The notes below the pieces were generated by a model that saw only the letters and a program-made list of their open reading frames with translations, was not told where the DNA came from and made no database searches. Position numbers and translations under genes: made by a program. 64,000 bases of DNA from Microcaldota archaeon (GTDB lineage: Archaea > Micrarchaeota > Micrarchaeia > Anstonellales > Bilamarchaeaceae): assembly GCA_016212525.1 (NCBI GenBank), contig JACRGD010000010.1, positions 434,001-498,000 on the forward strand. Direction: 5' to 3'. Positions 25,322 to 33,710 of the stretch are shown here, one piece after another (within the stretch, counting starts at the first letter, position 1; the number at the start of each line of letters is the position of its first letter).

Positions 25322-25735
25322 AGAGATTGGATTATCTCAAACAAGTTAGAAATCCAATCAGAGTTTCCTTTTGGAGAAGGAGAGGAGCTAAGATGAGAGA
25401 TGCTTAGAAAATAGAAAGAAAACCGGCCTCCGTAGAAACATTACGACCATACTCCTCCAAAAAAGGTTTCCCTGTTTCTCCGGTTGCATGGACGCTGAGC
25501 TTCGGTAGAAAAATGTTTTCTCAGATCGAGATTTCTTTCTTGGTTCAGTATAGGAGCCTGCTACCCTATTCTTAGGTTAAACTTCAAAAAGAGAAATCTG
25601 TTTTAGCCAGCATTTCTACAGGACCAAAAATTGAGAAACTTTGAGTCTGAAGGACTTTTTTGGAATAGTATAGAGAAAGTCTTGAGTGTGGTTAAGATTA
25701 CGAAAATACAAACGTAAATCTTCTCTTGAGCAGAA
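25322..25735 (+). ncRNA. Candidate ~410-nt highly structured non-coding RNA
   Basis: This 500-bp gap has no ORF above 60 aa on either strand but is full of pairing segments. Clear stems are GATTGGATT/AATCCAATC (25325-25359), CTAAG/CTTAG (25388-25407), AACCGG+AGAAACA/TGTTTCT+CCGGTT (25421-25485), CTGAG/CTCAG with inner AGAAAA/TTTTCT (about 25494-25523), AGATTTCT/AGAAATCT (about 25529-25599), CCAAAAA/TTTTTTGG with inner AGTC/GACT (about 25625-25662), and AAGATTACG/CGTAAATCTT (25694-25722). A + strand TATA box is correctly placed. Size would fit RNase P or SRP RNA, but I could not find their conserved core motifs. Confidence 0.55.
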
Positions 25736-25743
25736 AAAAGTAA

Positions 25744-26235
25744 TTAACGATAAATTGAAATATCAACTATTGCCGGATAGCTTTCTCCACTAGTACGATT
25801 ATAGATAGTAGCCAGTCTTCGTAGTTTCACGATCTCCTTGGAGGTAGAAGGAGCAGCAACACCCATAGAAAGTTCTCTTCGTGGAGATGGATCAGGAAGC
25901 CGAGTAACATCTACAGCCACGTTAAAAGGAGTCGAAAGAACGACTTTGAGGCGATTTGGATCCATTGAATGTGCACAGGCAAGATTTTGAGCATCTAACC
26001 TCTGATCTTCCCAGGAAATAGCAAGACCGAGCCGGGTCAGGGAAGTACATGCAGTGGAAGGTGAAGGCGGCCCAAAGAGCAGGCCAGAAACACGAACTGC
26101 CTCCTTAGAGAGATCTTCGCTTTGATAATCGAGATAAGTTTTAACTCCGTACCAATAGGAAAGTAGGCCTACAAGTGCCAAAAGAAATATTACTGTCGCC
26201 ATTATGGCATCAAAGCTAAAGTATTGTCCTTTCAT
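25744..26235 (-). CDS. Pilin-like/secreted protein with N-terminal hydrophobic helix
   Basis: 163 aa. The N-terminus MKGQYFSFDAIMATVIFLLALVGLLSYWYG has the short basic start and hydrophobic helix of archaeal type IV pilin-like proteins, although the usual GQxSxEF core is altered to GQYFSFDA. The remainder is a soluble domain with three cysteines. Last of five minus-strand genes of this type, overlapping the previous one by 4 nt. Exact role unknown. Confidence 0.75.
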   Translation of the reverse strand: MKGQYFSFDAIMATVIFLLALVGLLSYWYGVKTYLDYQSEDLSKEAVRVSGLLFGPPSPSTACTSLTRLGLAISWEDQRLDAQNLACAHSMDPNRLKVVLSTPFNVAVDVTRLPDPSPRRELSMGVAAPSTSKEIVKLRRLATIYNRTSGESYPAIVDISIYR

Positions 26236-26840
26236 GAAGATCCTTCCTCTTGAAGCAGAGTAATGTTCTCACCATCATTTCTTAATACTAAAACATTATC
26301 GCAAGCATTTGAATGTAAAACACCATCTGAAAGACACCTGCCGGAAAATAGATATTTATAGGTGGGTAATCGGTAGGAATAGTTGAAATCGGCATATTCA
26401 CCGGGCCAGTCAAAGAACATAAGGTTAGATGGAGTAAGCGGCGCAAAGTTAACCGAATAAGGATGGTTAAGCAAGGTTTTGGGGAATTGATAGCGATATT
26501 CAAAACCAGCACCGGCCCTAACTGATAGAGACAAAACATCAACAAAGCCCTGACCAGTCTCCTTGGCAAGGGCATTTTGCTTGGCCGGAAGTTCAGCCTG
26601 CTGGGATTGGTTTATGACAAAAAATGCCAGAACAACGGCCAGCATGAATACAGAAACATAAACAAGAAATTCTACTGCGACCTGACCCCGAAGCAGCGCA
26701 ACAAACTCTTTTGAATTTCTCGGATTGTTAGAAATCGGCATATTCAGAGGTGTTTTAGATTGCGAAAGTTGGGAAGCCGGGGATATGGAGCCCGTGCTCA
26801 TTTCTTTAGAAGTGGAACGCGTGTCCAAGGATTCATTCAA
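26232..26840 (-). CDS. Pilin-like protein with class III signal peptide
   Basis: Up to 202 aa. The class III motif LLRGQVAVEFLVYVSVFMLAVVLAFFV is preceded by a hydrophilic leader that is long if TTG 26840 is used and short if ATG 26741 is used; the start is undecided. Glu at +5 after the glycine is the residue needed by the pilin peptidase and assembly machinery. The rest is a beta-rich soluble domain with a Cys pair (CLSDGVLHSNAC). Fourth gene of the operon. Confidence 0.78.
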   Translation of the reverse strand: MNESLDTRSTSKEMSTGSISPASQLSQSKTPLNMPISNNPRNSKEFVALLRGQVAVEFLVYVSVFMLAVVLAFFVINQSQQAELPAKQNALAKETGQGFVDVLSLSVRAGAGFEYRYQFPKTLLNHPYSVNFAPLTPSNLMFFDWPGEYADFNYSYRLPTYKYLFSGRCLSDGVLHSNACDNVLVLRNDGENITLLQEEGSS

Positions 26841-27243
26841 GGACTACCAGCTCCACAATACCATCCCGGTTCATGACACTAACTGGAAGAAGACCAGACC
26901 GATCTGAGATGGAAGTTCCGCGAACTTTGGCAATGGTTGGAGAAACAGAATCGAAATAGCCGTTTGAAGTCTTTATCCTAAGAGAAACTTCACCGCTTTG
27001 AACTGAAAGAGAGGAAGTGGTCGGAGGAAGATTCAGCAGAATGGATCTTTGGGCACCTGCACCCTGGGAGTAGACAAGATTCATAGTATCCGAAAGCGAA
27101 CGAACAGTGGCATCTGCCTGATTTTTGGCACTATCTTCAGAACCTACAGTCGAAAGCGAGTATAATAGAAGTAATACAGGAATGGAGAATGCTGCGATGG
27201 TTGCAAACGTCAGAAAAAATTCCATTGAGCTTTGACCTTTCAT
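26833..27243 (-). CDS. Pilin-like protein with class III signal peptide
   Basis: 136 aa from the ATG at 27243, which has a GAGGTG site 8 nt upstream (the track start at 27291 lies in the previous gene). The N-terminus MKGQSSMEFFLTFATIAAFSIPVLLLLYSL is a textbook archaeal class III signal peptide: KGQ/SSMEF cleavage site then an assembly helix. The following ~100 residues form the head domain. Archaeal prepilin peptidase (EppA/PibD-like) should cut after G3; no such gene is in the window. Confidence 0.82.
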   Translation of the reverse strand: MKGQSSMEFFLTFATIAAFSIPVLLLLYSLSTVGSEDSAKNQADATVRSLSDTMNLVYSQGAGAQRSILLNLPPTTSSLSVQSGEVSLRIKTSNGYFDSVSPTIAKVRGTSISDRSGLLPVSVMNRDGIVELVVLE

Positions 27244-27247
27244 AACA

Positions 27248-28810
27248 TTAGCACCTCGCATTACCCTCACAGGAAATATCGCCAAGACCATAGGCCGAAA
27301 TTGCCGAAGAACTTAAAGTAAATATACCCGTAGAAAGATCAGTCGAAGAACAAGCACCAGGTGTTCGGCAGCCAGGCATCCCACGAACCTTTATGCCAGT
27401 AATAGTACTATTGAAAATTTCCCGATCCAGATGACTTCGACCAGCATAGACAGTCGGATTTACATACTGACCAATTACAAAGGTTTCAAGGCCAAATGGA
27501 CTGCGGCGTGAATAGGAATCTGAAAAGAGCCGCTGTAAATAAGATGGAGCAAGTGGACTGTTAGAATAGTCACCGCAAAGAGTGAAGTCCCGGATTCGCT
27601 CGATACCATATACACCCGGACCAGATCGAGTTATGTTTACGAATTTTCGAGTTGGATCGTCACGAAGCTCATCGGTTGAATACGCGCTTAGTATAAGAGC
27701 ACATTTCCCGATAGAGCCACCAGTTGGAGAGGGACAATCATAGCGGGAATCGGTCGGATTGAACCCAACTGAAACAATGAATGGATTTCTTGTGGACCGG
27801 CCGGCAGAATAATCGAAATAGGCAGTACATGCAGAGGTCCGATAACTAACAGGCATGAATGTATTTGCTTCACCAACAGTCGAACAGGTAGAAGGGGTAG
27901 AGGTAGAAGGAGAGGGTGCGGCAGTCAAAAGATATGCACCAAATTCCTCATAACCAGGAATCGAAAGGATGTCTTCGAAACGTCCTACAAGAACATATAG
28001 AGGACGATCTGCAGGTGCAATAGAAATCGCTGCAGGCATATTACCGGAGGGAGACGAACTTGCAATGGCCAATGGACCATAGAACCATCCTGCACCACCA
28101 GCAGATGGGGCACGTGCAAGAGTAACCGCGCGTGAGGAACTGCCGGAATTGAAATAGAACTGCCTGAACATCGGCCTTCCATGTGCCTGACTTTCACGAA
28201 CCAATGCAGGATCAACCAAGCCAGTTATATTAAGGGCTCCTTTGATCTTGTAATCTTTTGAAGTAGAAGAGGAATTTGCATAATCGGAAATCTTGAGTTT
28301 GATATCAAAGGAGTAATTAACAGTATCATAAGTATTCTGAACTAAATCAAAATTCTTAACAGAATAGTCAGAAATGTATGCACCAGTTGATTTCAACGAG
28401 GAATTGAAACCGGAAATCCATGCATTAAGTGAAGAGGACGCATCAAGTGGAATACCTACCGAGTCTTCGAAATAATTTGGAGATGCAGTGCCATTAACCA
28501 AAAGCGAGAAGAGAGCACGCCGGGCATAAGCAAATTCGTCGCTTGAACCTGCATCCGCCGGTCGGACCGGATGATTTATCGAATGCTCATTGAGCAGGAA
28601 AAGACCCCGATTAAGAGTTATATCTGCAACCTGGCCAACTTTTGCAGGAGTTATCTGTGCCGCTGCCAGTTCGACATTGGACTCCCTATAGAATTCTGAG
28701 TAAAATCGCTCAGAGGATTCAATGCTTTTTACCCAAACTGAAATAGATAAGAGGATGTAGGTGAGGACAAGGAAAATTGCAACTACAAACATGAAACCTT
28801 TTTTATTCAA
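27248..28810 (-). CDS. Large secreted protein with pilin-like N-terminal anchor
   Basis: 520 aa, TTG start at 28810 after GGGTGAT. One N-terminal hydrophobic helix (GFMFVVAIFLVLTYILLSISVWV) is followed by a long extracytoplasmic region with at least eight cysteines and N-glycosylation sequons, ending in Cys-rich CRTPGACSSTDLS. In the middle of the pilin-like operon it may be a large minor pilin or tip/adhesin protein. No known family recognised. Confidence 0.78.
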   Translation of the reverse strand: MNKKGFMFVVAIFLVLTYILLSISVWVKSIESSERFYSEFYRESNVELAAAQITPAKVGQVADITLNRGLFLLNEHSINHPVRPADAGSSDEFAYARRALFSLLVNGTASPNYFEDSVGIPLDASSSLNAWISGFNSSLKSTGAYISDYSVKNFDLVQNTYDTVNYSFDIKLKISDYANSSSTSKDYKIKGALNITGLVDPALVRESQAHGRPMFRQFYFNSGSSSRAVTLARAPSAGGAGWFYGPLAIASSSPSGNMPAAISIAPADRPLYVLVGRFEDILSIPGYEEFGAYLLTAAPSPSTSTPSTCSTVGEANTFMPVSYRTSACTAYFDYSAGRSTRNPFIVSVGFNPTDSRYDCPSPTGGSIGKCALILSAYSTDELRDDPTRKFVNITRSGPGVYGIERIRDFTLCGDYSNSPLAPSYLQRLFSDSYSRRSPFGLETFVIGQYVNPTVYAGRSHLDREIFNSTITGIKVRGMPGCRTPGACSSTDLSTGIFTLSSSAISAYGLGDISCEGNARC

Positions 28811-28819
28811 GTCATCACC

Positions 28820-29467
28820 CTAAATGAAAATAGTAAGACGTACAAGTCTCACATATGGAGTCGGAACCAGATCGCCGCCCACAGAACTTCCACCTGAACC
28901 CGGAGGGTTGTTGAGATTAAGAGAACAGGTAATCAGATTTCCATCGCCCAATCCAACCCCGGATGCACCATGACAACTCAGATAACTAAACGGATTTGGG
29001 GCTGCCTTTGCAAGACGACCAGAGTAACCAAACGAGATTACCTGAGATGAAACGCTTAGTTTTTTCTTCACTGGAGCATGAAGCTCGGGAGCTGAAAGAG
29101 AAATGGTTTCTGAGGTACTATATACCCGATTCCAGCTTCGGCCTCCACTTTCACTCAATTCAACAGTATATCCAAATTGATTTGGAACCATGCGACCGAT
29201 AGTATTACGCACTAAGGATGGAGAAGAGATATCATTAAGCGCGATTTTATCAAGAACCGAACCCGAATAACTGCCGCATTCTGAAAAGGCAGTGGTGCAT
29301 GGAGTACTTGAGAGAGCGAGCAGTGTATCCCGGCTTAGGTAATGACCCTGCGTCAGCAGGTAGTAATAAGAAGTAGGAATGCTCGAGAAGAAAATTAGCG
29401 AATAGATGGCAATTAGAGCCAGGCTAAATGCTATAAACGCATCGAGCGAGAAGATGAACGCGCGCAT
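28820..29467 (-). CDS. Pilin-like protein, first gene of the operon
   Basis: 215 aa. The N-terminus MRAFIFSLDAFIAFSLALIAIYSLIFF is a hydrophobic helix with an acidic Asp where pilins have Glu. It resembles the last gene of the operon (FSFDAIMATVIFLLAL), so the two probably form a subfamily. The ectodomain has four cysteines. A TATA box 28 nt before the ATG marks a leaderless first gene. Confidence 0.75.
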   Translation of the reverse strand: MRAFIFSLDAFIAFSLALIAIYSLIFFSSIPTSYYYLLTQGHYLSRDTLLALSSTPCTTAFSECGSYSGSVLDKIALNDISSPSLVRNTIGRMVPNQFGYTVELSESGGRSWNRVYSTSETISLSAPELHAPVKKKLSVSSQVISFGYSGRLAKAAPNPFSYLSCHGASGVGLGDGNLITCSLNLNNPPGSGGSSVGGDLVPTPYVRLVRLTIFI

Positions 29468-29490
29468 ATAGTCATAAATTGCTAAGAGGG

Positions 29491-29500
29491 TTTATAAATA
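29491..29500 (-). promoter_or_regulatory. TATA box of the pilin-like operon
   Basis: TATTTATAAA on the minus strand, centred 28 nt before the ATG at 29467. The same decamer serves the six-paralog membrane operon (42351-42360). Confidence 0.6.
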
Positions 29501-29534
29501 AGCCGAAAACGCGAACCGTTCAAATGCGAGAAGG

Positions 29535-29786
29535 TTATTTGTAGATATTTTTGCGATGACCAATAGAATAGATGAAAATCAGACGCTCTTGATGGAGCAC
29601 TCTTGAGAGGATGCGATAATCTCCAACCCGGAGTTTGTATTCCTCACGGTCCACTAATCGCTCAAAAAAATGAGCAGGATTTTCTGCAGCCTGTTCTAAT
29701 TTTGATATGATTCTTTTTACAGAAGAAGTATCAATTTTTCTAAGTGCAGATAAAGATTCTTCAGATAGCTTGATTGCATATGCCAT
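29535..29786 (-). CDS. relE: RelE/ParE-superfamily toxin
   Basis: 83 aa. The ending KLRVGDYRILSRV...LIFIYSIGHRKNIYK is the diagnostic C-terminal half of RelE-type mRNA interferases, with conserved Arg and His residues. It starts at an ATG that overlaps the antitoxin stop (TAATG), as in co-translated toxin-antitoxin pairs. Acts on ribosome-bound mRNA in characterised relatives. Confidence 0.92.
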   Translation of the reverse strand: MAYAIKLSEESLSALRKIDTSSVKRIISKLEQAAENPAHFFERLVDREEYKLRVGDYRILSRVLHQERLIFIYSIGHRKNIYK

Positions 29787-30022
29787 TATATCCCTAGCAT
29801 CGTTTTGGCTTGTTCAAGAGAATATGTCCTACCATGACGAATATCGAGCAAACCACGTAGCAGAGATGCCCTGAATTCCGGAGTGTATGATCCCTCATCA
29901 TCTCCAAGGGGAATTAGATCAAGAAGAGCCCGGAGTAGATCGTCGTAGGTTTGACGATTGATTCGTAGCTGTGACATACGCTCTCGAGTATCTTTGCTAA
30001 TCTGAATGGTAGTATATTCCAT
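29786..30022 (-). CDS. Antitoxin of the RelE pair
   Basis: 78 aa from the ATG at 30022, preceded by GGGAGAT; the upstream track start (30103) precedes the likely promoter. It begins with TTIQISKDTRERMSQLRINRQTYDDLLRALL, a ribbon-helix-helix-like DNA-binding domain, and ends with ROS-type linker LLDIRHGRTYSLEQAKTMLG that would wrap the toxin. Probably autorepresses the pair. Confidence 0.82.
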   Translation of the reverse strand: MEYTTIQISKDTRERMSQLRINRQTYDDLLRALLDLIPLGDDEGSYTPEFRASLLRGLLDIRHGRTYSLEQAKTMLGI

Positions 30023-30108
30023 ATAATCTCCCATATCCTTGTTATACAGAACCATATAATAAGGCATCGTTCGGAGTTGAATACAGAGTAGATAGAACAC
30101 CATTGAAT

Positions 30109-30507
30109 TTAATTTATTATACTCGAATTTTCGTTTATCAAGTTCTCGGTTTGGTTAAAACCAGTACAGGAACCATATTCTGTTCCGCATTCGTTGCAGA
30201 TCTTATAAGCATATGAGCAGCCTTCCTTAAGGCAGGGAATCCGCTCGCCTGGATTGCAAACCTTCACCCATTCGCATCCGCCCCAAGTGCCACCAACGCA
30301 GGTACTAAAACCACTACAGCTCGCAACACGGCAATACTGTTTTTGTCCATCAAGACAGGAGGGCGCGGAAGCCTGATCAGTAAAACTTACTTTGAATTGG
30401 GGCCGGGAAAGAGAAAACCCATAGACCACAATCAAAAAAAGGACCAGTATAGCTAAGAAAGGAAAGAAACGCCAAACCGAAGCGGAGGATTTTTTTGAAG
30501 ATACCAA
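30109..30507 (-). CDS. Membrane-anchored Cys-rich protein
   Basis: 132 aa if started at TTG 30507, just after the sppA stop; the track start at 30564 overlaps sppA by 38 nt. One N-terminal membrane helix (FFPFLAILVLFLIVVYGF) is followed by an ectodomain with about 12 cysteines in C..G...YC...SCSGFSTCVGGTWGGC style repeats. The pattern suggests small disulfide-bonded modules and fits the exported redox enzymes elsewhere in the window. Co-transcribed with sppA. Family unknown. Confidence 0.68.
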   Translation of the reverse strand: MVSSKKSSASVWRFFPFLAILVLFLIVVYGFSLSRPQFKVSFTDQASAPSCLDGQKQYCRVASCSGFSTCVGGTWGGCEWVKVCNPGERIPCLKEGCSYAYKICNECGTEYGSCTGFNQTENLINENSSIIN

Positions 30508-30526
30508 AATAACAACCCGATCGAAT

Positions 30527-31483
30527 CTATTTGTACTGCACAGAGTAAGACTGCCTTGGAACATCCAAACCGATCTTACCGATTATACTTGAAACCCCAA
30601 AGAGCCCTGAAGAACCCGAAGAAACATCAACATTGCAGATTTTAATCTCATCATAAGACGAATACGTGATGTTTGCCAGATCGGCAGCTTTCATTATAGC
30701 ATCCTTCTTTGTTCCGACCTGATCTACAAGACCTGCCCTAACAGCCTGCCTACCGCTCATGACACGACCATCAGTACTGTTGGCAAAAAGTGCGGCGTTG
30801 AGTTTTGAACCACGGTTCTGGACAACAGTGTTCTTGAATTCTGTATAAATTTCATCTACAACGGATTGAAGAATAATATGTTCTTCCGGCGTAAGTGCAC
30901 GAAACTCCGCACCTATATCCTTATGCGGACCGGACTTTATAGGAGTGATATTAAGACCAATTTTTGAAAACAGTTCGCTCAAATCGGCAAATGTAGCGAT
31001 TACACCAATACTTCCAGTAAGCGCATCTGGATCGGATATTATATAGTCGCCACCGCTTCCGACATAATAACCGCCGGATGCGGCAACTTCACGAAAATAG
31101 GAAACCTTTGGCATTTTGAGTTCTTTGTATGCATCGTAAATTTCACGGGTGGCTACAACTGAACCACCGGGCGAATTAACAACTAAAACAAGTGCACCAA
31201 TATCAGACCGCTTATCCAAAGCAGAAATCGCGGTAGCATAATCTTCAGAGCCAATTACACCTGAGGAGAGAAGACCTCCAGGCGAACTTGTTGTCGTTAT
31301 CTCCTGATCCAGATTCATTACCCCGACGCATTTACCCACGACAATTGGAGCAAACGAAGAAAGCACAAAGAACAATCCGATTATAAACAGAAAACCAACG
31401 ATCAGAACCGCAGCGGCGAGAAAAATGAAATTTCGATTACCTGGACGCTCGGGAGTAGTCTTTCGAATAGGAGGAATAGCCAT
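30527..31483 (-). CDS. sppA: Signal peptide peptidase SppA (S49 family)
   Basis: 318 aa. An N-terminal membrane helix (FIFLAAAVLIVGFLFIIGLFFVL) anchors an S49 ClpP-fold domain. VVNSPGGSVVATREIYDA and REVAASGGYYVGSGGDYI hold the catalytic Ser, DALTGSIGVI follows, and the Lys of GPHKDIGAEFR completes the Ser/Lys dyad. It degrades cleaved signal peptides and misfolded membrane segments outside the membrane. A divergent AT-rich promoter is shared with carS. Confidence 0.95.
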   Translation of the reverse strand: MAIPPIRKTTPERPGNRNFIFLAAAVLIVGFLFIIGLFFVLSSFAPIVVGKCVGVMNLDQEITTTSSPGGLLSSGVIGSEDYATAISALDKRSDIGALVLVVNSPGGSVVATREIYDAYKELKMPKVSYFREVAASGGYYVGSGGDYIISDPDALTGSIGVIATFADLSELFSKIGLNITPIKSGPHKDIGAEFRALTPEEHIILQSVVDEIYTEFKNTVVQNRGSKLNAALFANSTDGRVMSGRQAVRAGLVDQVGTKKDAIMKAADLANITYSSYDEIKICNVDVSSGSSGLFGVSSIIGKIGLDVPRQSYSVQYK

Positions 31484-31542
31484 AACAATCGTTTACCAAT
31501 ACGGATATAATAAATATAAATACTTTTGGGGAAATAGAACTG

Positions 31543-32070
31543 ATGGAATTTCCAGACACGATACTCAATTTACTCATTTTTCTTATTCCGGCATATATCT
31601 CAAACTCACTACCGGTATTGTTAGGAGGCGGAATGCCACTGGACCTAAATGCCAAATTCTACGATGGCGAACGAATACTTGGAGACGGAAAAACAATACG
31701 CGGATTTTTAGGAGGCGTATTTGCAGGAGCATTCTTTGGAGGTCTGCTTTCGCTAGTCATCGATCTTCCATTCTATCGCAGTCCGATGGACCATTTTATC
31801 GGAGGGTTCCTGCTTTCCTTAGGAACCATGACTGGCGATTCGATAGGCAGTTTCATAAAAAGAAGAATGAAAATGAATTCAGGAAAGGCGTTCTTTCTGG
31901 ACACTGTATTCTTCCTGATAGTTGCATTGATTTTTGTAATTCCAGCAGTAAGACAGAGCGTACTATTTACGCCGTTTAACATAGCATTCTGTCTTGTGCT
32001 AACCGCGATACTCCATCCAGTAACAAACTGGATTGCAAATCGCGCAGGGTTAAAGAAAGTTCCCTGGTAG
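31543..32070 (+). CDS. carS: CDP-archaeol synthase
   Basis: 175 aa integral membrane protein. IPAYISNSLPVLLGGGMPLD and GERILGDGKTIRGFLGG are the conserved CarS motifs, followed by GTMTGDSIGSFIKRRM. The enzyme activates 2,3-di-O-geranylgeranylglyceryl phosphate with CTP to form CDP-archaeol, the branch point of archaeal phospholipid synthesis. The TATA box lies about 26 nt upstream of the ATG. Confidence 0.96.
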   Translation: MEFPDTILNLLIFLIPAYISNSLPVLLGGGMPLDLNAKFYDGERILGDGKTIRGFLGGVFAGAFFGGLLSLVIDLPFYRSPMDHFIGGFLLSLGTMTGDSIGSFIKRRMKMNSGKAFFLDTVFFLIVALIFVIPAVRQSVLFTPFNIAFCLVLTAILHPVTNWIANRAGLKKVPW

Positions 32071-32078
32071 ATTTCTAA

Positions 32079-33227
32079 ATGGCCCGGAGTCCAGAGAAAG
32101 TCAAAATAAAAGATCAGAGAATTTTAGATTCCATAGATCATTTCCTAAACAATAATTTTTCTATAAAGGAAATGAAATTAGATGAGGCGCTAAAAAGGGG
32201 CAAGGCCCAAAAAATGGAACAGGATGAAATTGAATATATAAAATTCAAGGACAGCCTAGGGAAGATAGAACGGGGAACAGTAATAACAGAAGGAAGAGTC
32301 ATACCAGGCTATCCGCATATAAAAAGAATATTTACACTTGAGAAAGGAATCGCAAAAAATATTAAAGGAAAAACATTGTATCTTGAAGAAAAAATTGACG
32401 GGTTCAATGTCCGCATTGCTTTTGTCAAGGACAAAATCTGCGGATTTTCAAGAGGCGGATTTTTGGATCTTTTTGTAACCGAAAAGGCCCAGGAGTTGAA
32501 ACTCGAAAAATTTTTCGCTGATCATCCAGAGTGGATACTTTGCGGCGAGATGATTGGAAACACGCCCCACACGCAACCGACAAAGGAGTTTGATGTCAAG
32601 CTTCTGATTTTTGATGTCATTGATGAAAATGGAGAGCATATTCCAGTAGATAAAAAGTACAGACTTCTAGATAGTTACAAGATAAGAGGGACTCCTCGAA
32701 TCGGACAATTTTCAAAAGAAGACATAAAGGGGATCCAGAGTGCAGTTGCCAAACTTAACATCAGCGGGGCAGAAGGAGCAGTAATAAGAAGCGATCTGGG
32801 TGAGATCATCAAATACGTAACTGCGGAATCGGACATAAAAGACATACTAGAGTGCGCACCAAAATTATTCGATATGCCAATAGGATTTTTCTACCAACGG
32901 GCACTGCGCAGCGCTATGTTTACGGAAGATTTCAAACTTGACCAAAAACAATATGCCCAGAAACTAGGTAATGCTATCTTAGGAGGCATAATAAATGGAC
33001 TGCGGGACTGTGAAAACGGACATGGGATATTCGAAGATTTCGAGATACTCATATCTGATCTGCGCATCTGGAGCGATATAAAAAAGACAAAAAGCAAAGA
33101 TCTCACAATAGAGGAAATATGGATTAAGGCGCAAAAAGACAAATTCAGAATCAGATTCAGAAAACACTATCATAAGACAACAAGAACATTCAACTCATAC
33201 CTAAATGGGAAAGCCATAGAAGACTGA
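32079..33227 (+). CDS. ATP-dependent RNA ligase, Rnl3/Pab1020 family
   Basis: 382 aa, normal length. Nucleotidyltransferase motif I is LEEKIDGFNVRIA with the adenylated lysine, motif IIIa/III lies in ILCGEMIG and LLIFDVID, motif IV in EGAVIRSD and motif V in IIKYVT. The C-terminal part mediates dimerisation in characterised archaeal ligases, which circularise or seal RNA. It starts 8 nt after carS. The HARP gene, called 'RNA ligase partner' in older annotation, lies just downstream on the opposite strand. Confidence 0.95.
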   Translation: MARSPEKVKIKDQRILDSIDHFLNNNFSIKEMKLDEALKRGKAQKMEQDEIEYIKFKDSLGKIERGTVITEGRVIPGYPHIKRIFTLEKGIAKNIKGKTLYLEEKIDGFNVRIAFVKDKICGFSRGGFLDLFVTEKAQELKLEKFFADHPEWILCGEMIGNTPHTQPTKEFDVKLLIFDVIDENGEHIPVDKKYRLLDSYKIRGTPRIGQFSKEDIKGIQSAVAKLNISGAEGAVIRSDLGEIIKYVTAESDIKDILECAPKLFDMPIGFFYQRALRSAMFTEDFKLDQKQYAQKLGNAILGGIINGLRDCENGHGIFEDFEILISDLRIWSDIKKTKSKDLTIEEIWIKAQKDKFRIRFRKHYHKTTRTFNSYLNGKAIED

Positions 33228-33237
33228 GGAAGAGGAC

Positions 33238-33687
33238 ATGAAAATACGACTCTTCAGGATTCGGGACGCCCTGAAACTCAGTAAATGTATTGTTACTACA
33301 TTACGAAAGAGCAATTCCGAATTTTATCCGAAAAAAGTCATCGAATATATTGCCAAGGAATACTCGAGCGCCAACATAAAGAAAAGAGCAAAAGGAAGAA
33401 CAACATTGGTGGCTCAAGAGTTGGAGGAAATAATCGGTACAATAAGCATAACAGATAATGGTTGGATTAATGCGATGTTCGTATTGCCAAGCAAACAAAA
33501 AAAGGGAATTGGAAGCAGGCTACTAAAGGATGCAGAAAAACGTGCACGCAAAAAAGGATTTGCTGCACTTCGAACGCATTGTGCCATAAATGCAGTAAAT
33601 TTTTACAAAAAACACGGATATCGAATTATAAGAAAGGTTGTGTTTGAAAAAGCAGGCGAAACATATCGACTGTTCAAAAGACTCTAG
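33238..33687 (+). CDS. GNAT family N-acetyltransferase
   Basis: 149 aa. The acetyl-CoA pyrophosphate loop KQKKGIGSRLLKDAEKRARKKG (R/QxxGxG/A type) is clear, followed by the AVNFYKKHGYRI motif of the last strands. Substrate unknown. It follows the RNA ligase by 10 nt with a purine-rich ribosome binding site and is likely co-transcribed. Confidence 0.92.
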   Translation: MKIRLFRIRDALKLSKCIVTTLRKSNSEFYPKKVIEYIAKEYSSANIKKRAKGRTTLVAQELEEIIGTISITDNGWINAMFVLPSKQKKGIGSRLLKDAEKRARKKGFAALRTHCAINAVNFYKKHGYRIIRKVVFEKAGETYRLFKRL

Positions 33688-33710
33688 CGAAAGAGCTGCG
33701 TAGGTGCAAA

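Noticed and set aside
25322-25735. RNase P RNA or SRP RNA
   Set aside because: Size fits, but the conserved RNase P core segments and the SRP helix 8 motif could not be found on the + strand. A minus-strand AGCAGG near a small hairpin was too weak.
31425-31979. 184-aa plus-strand ORF overlapping carS and the sppA start
   Set aside because: Frame-shifted shadow of carS; its sequence lacks any family pattern and crosses the divergent promoter.
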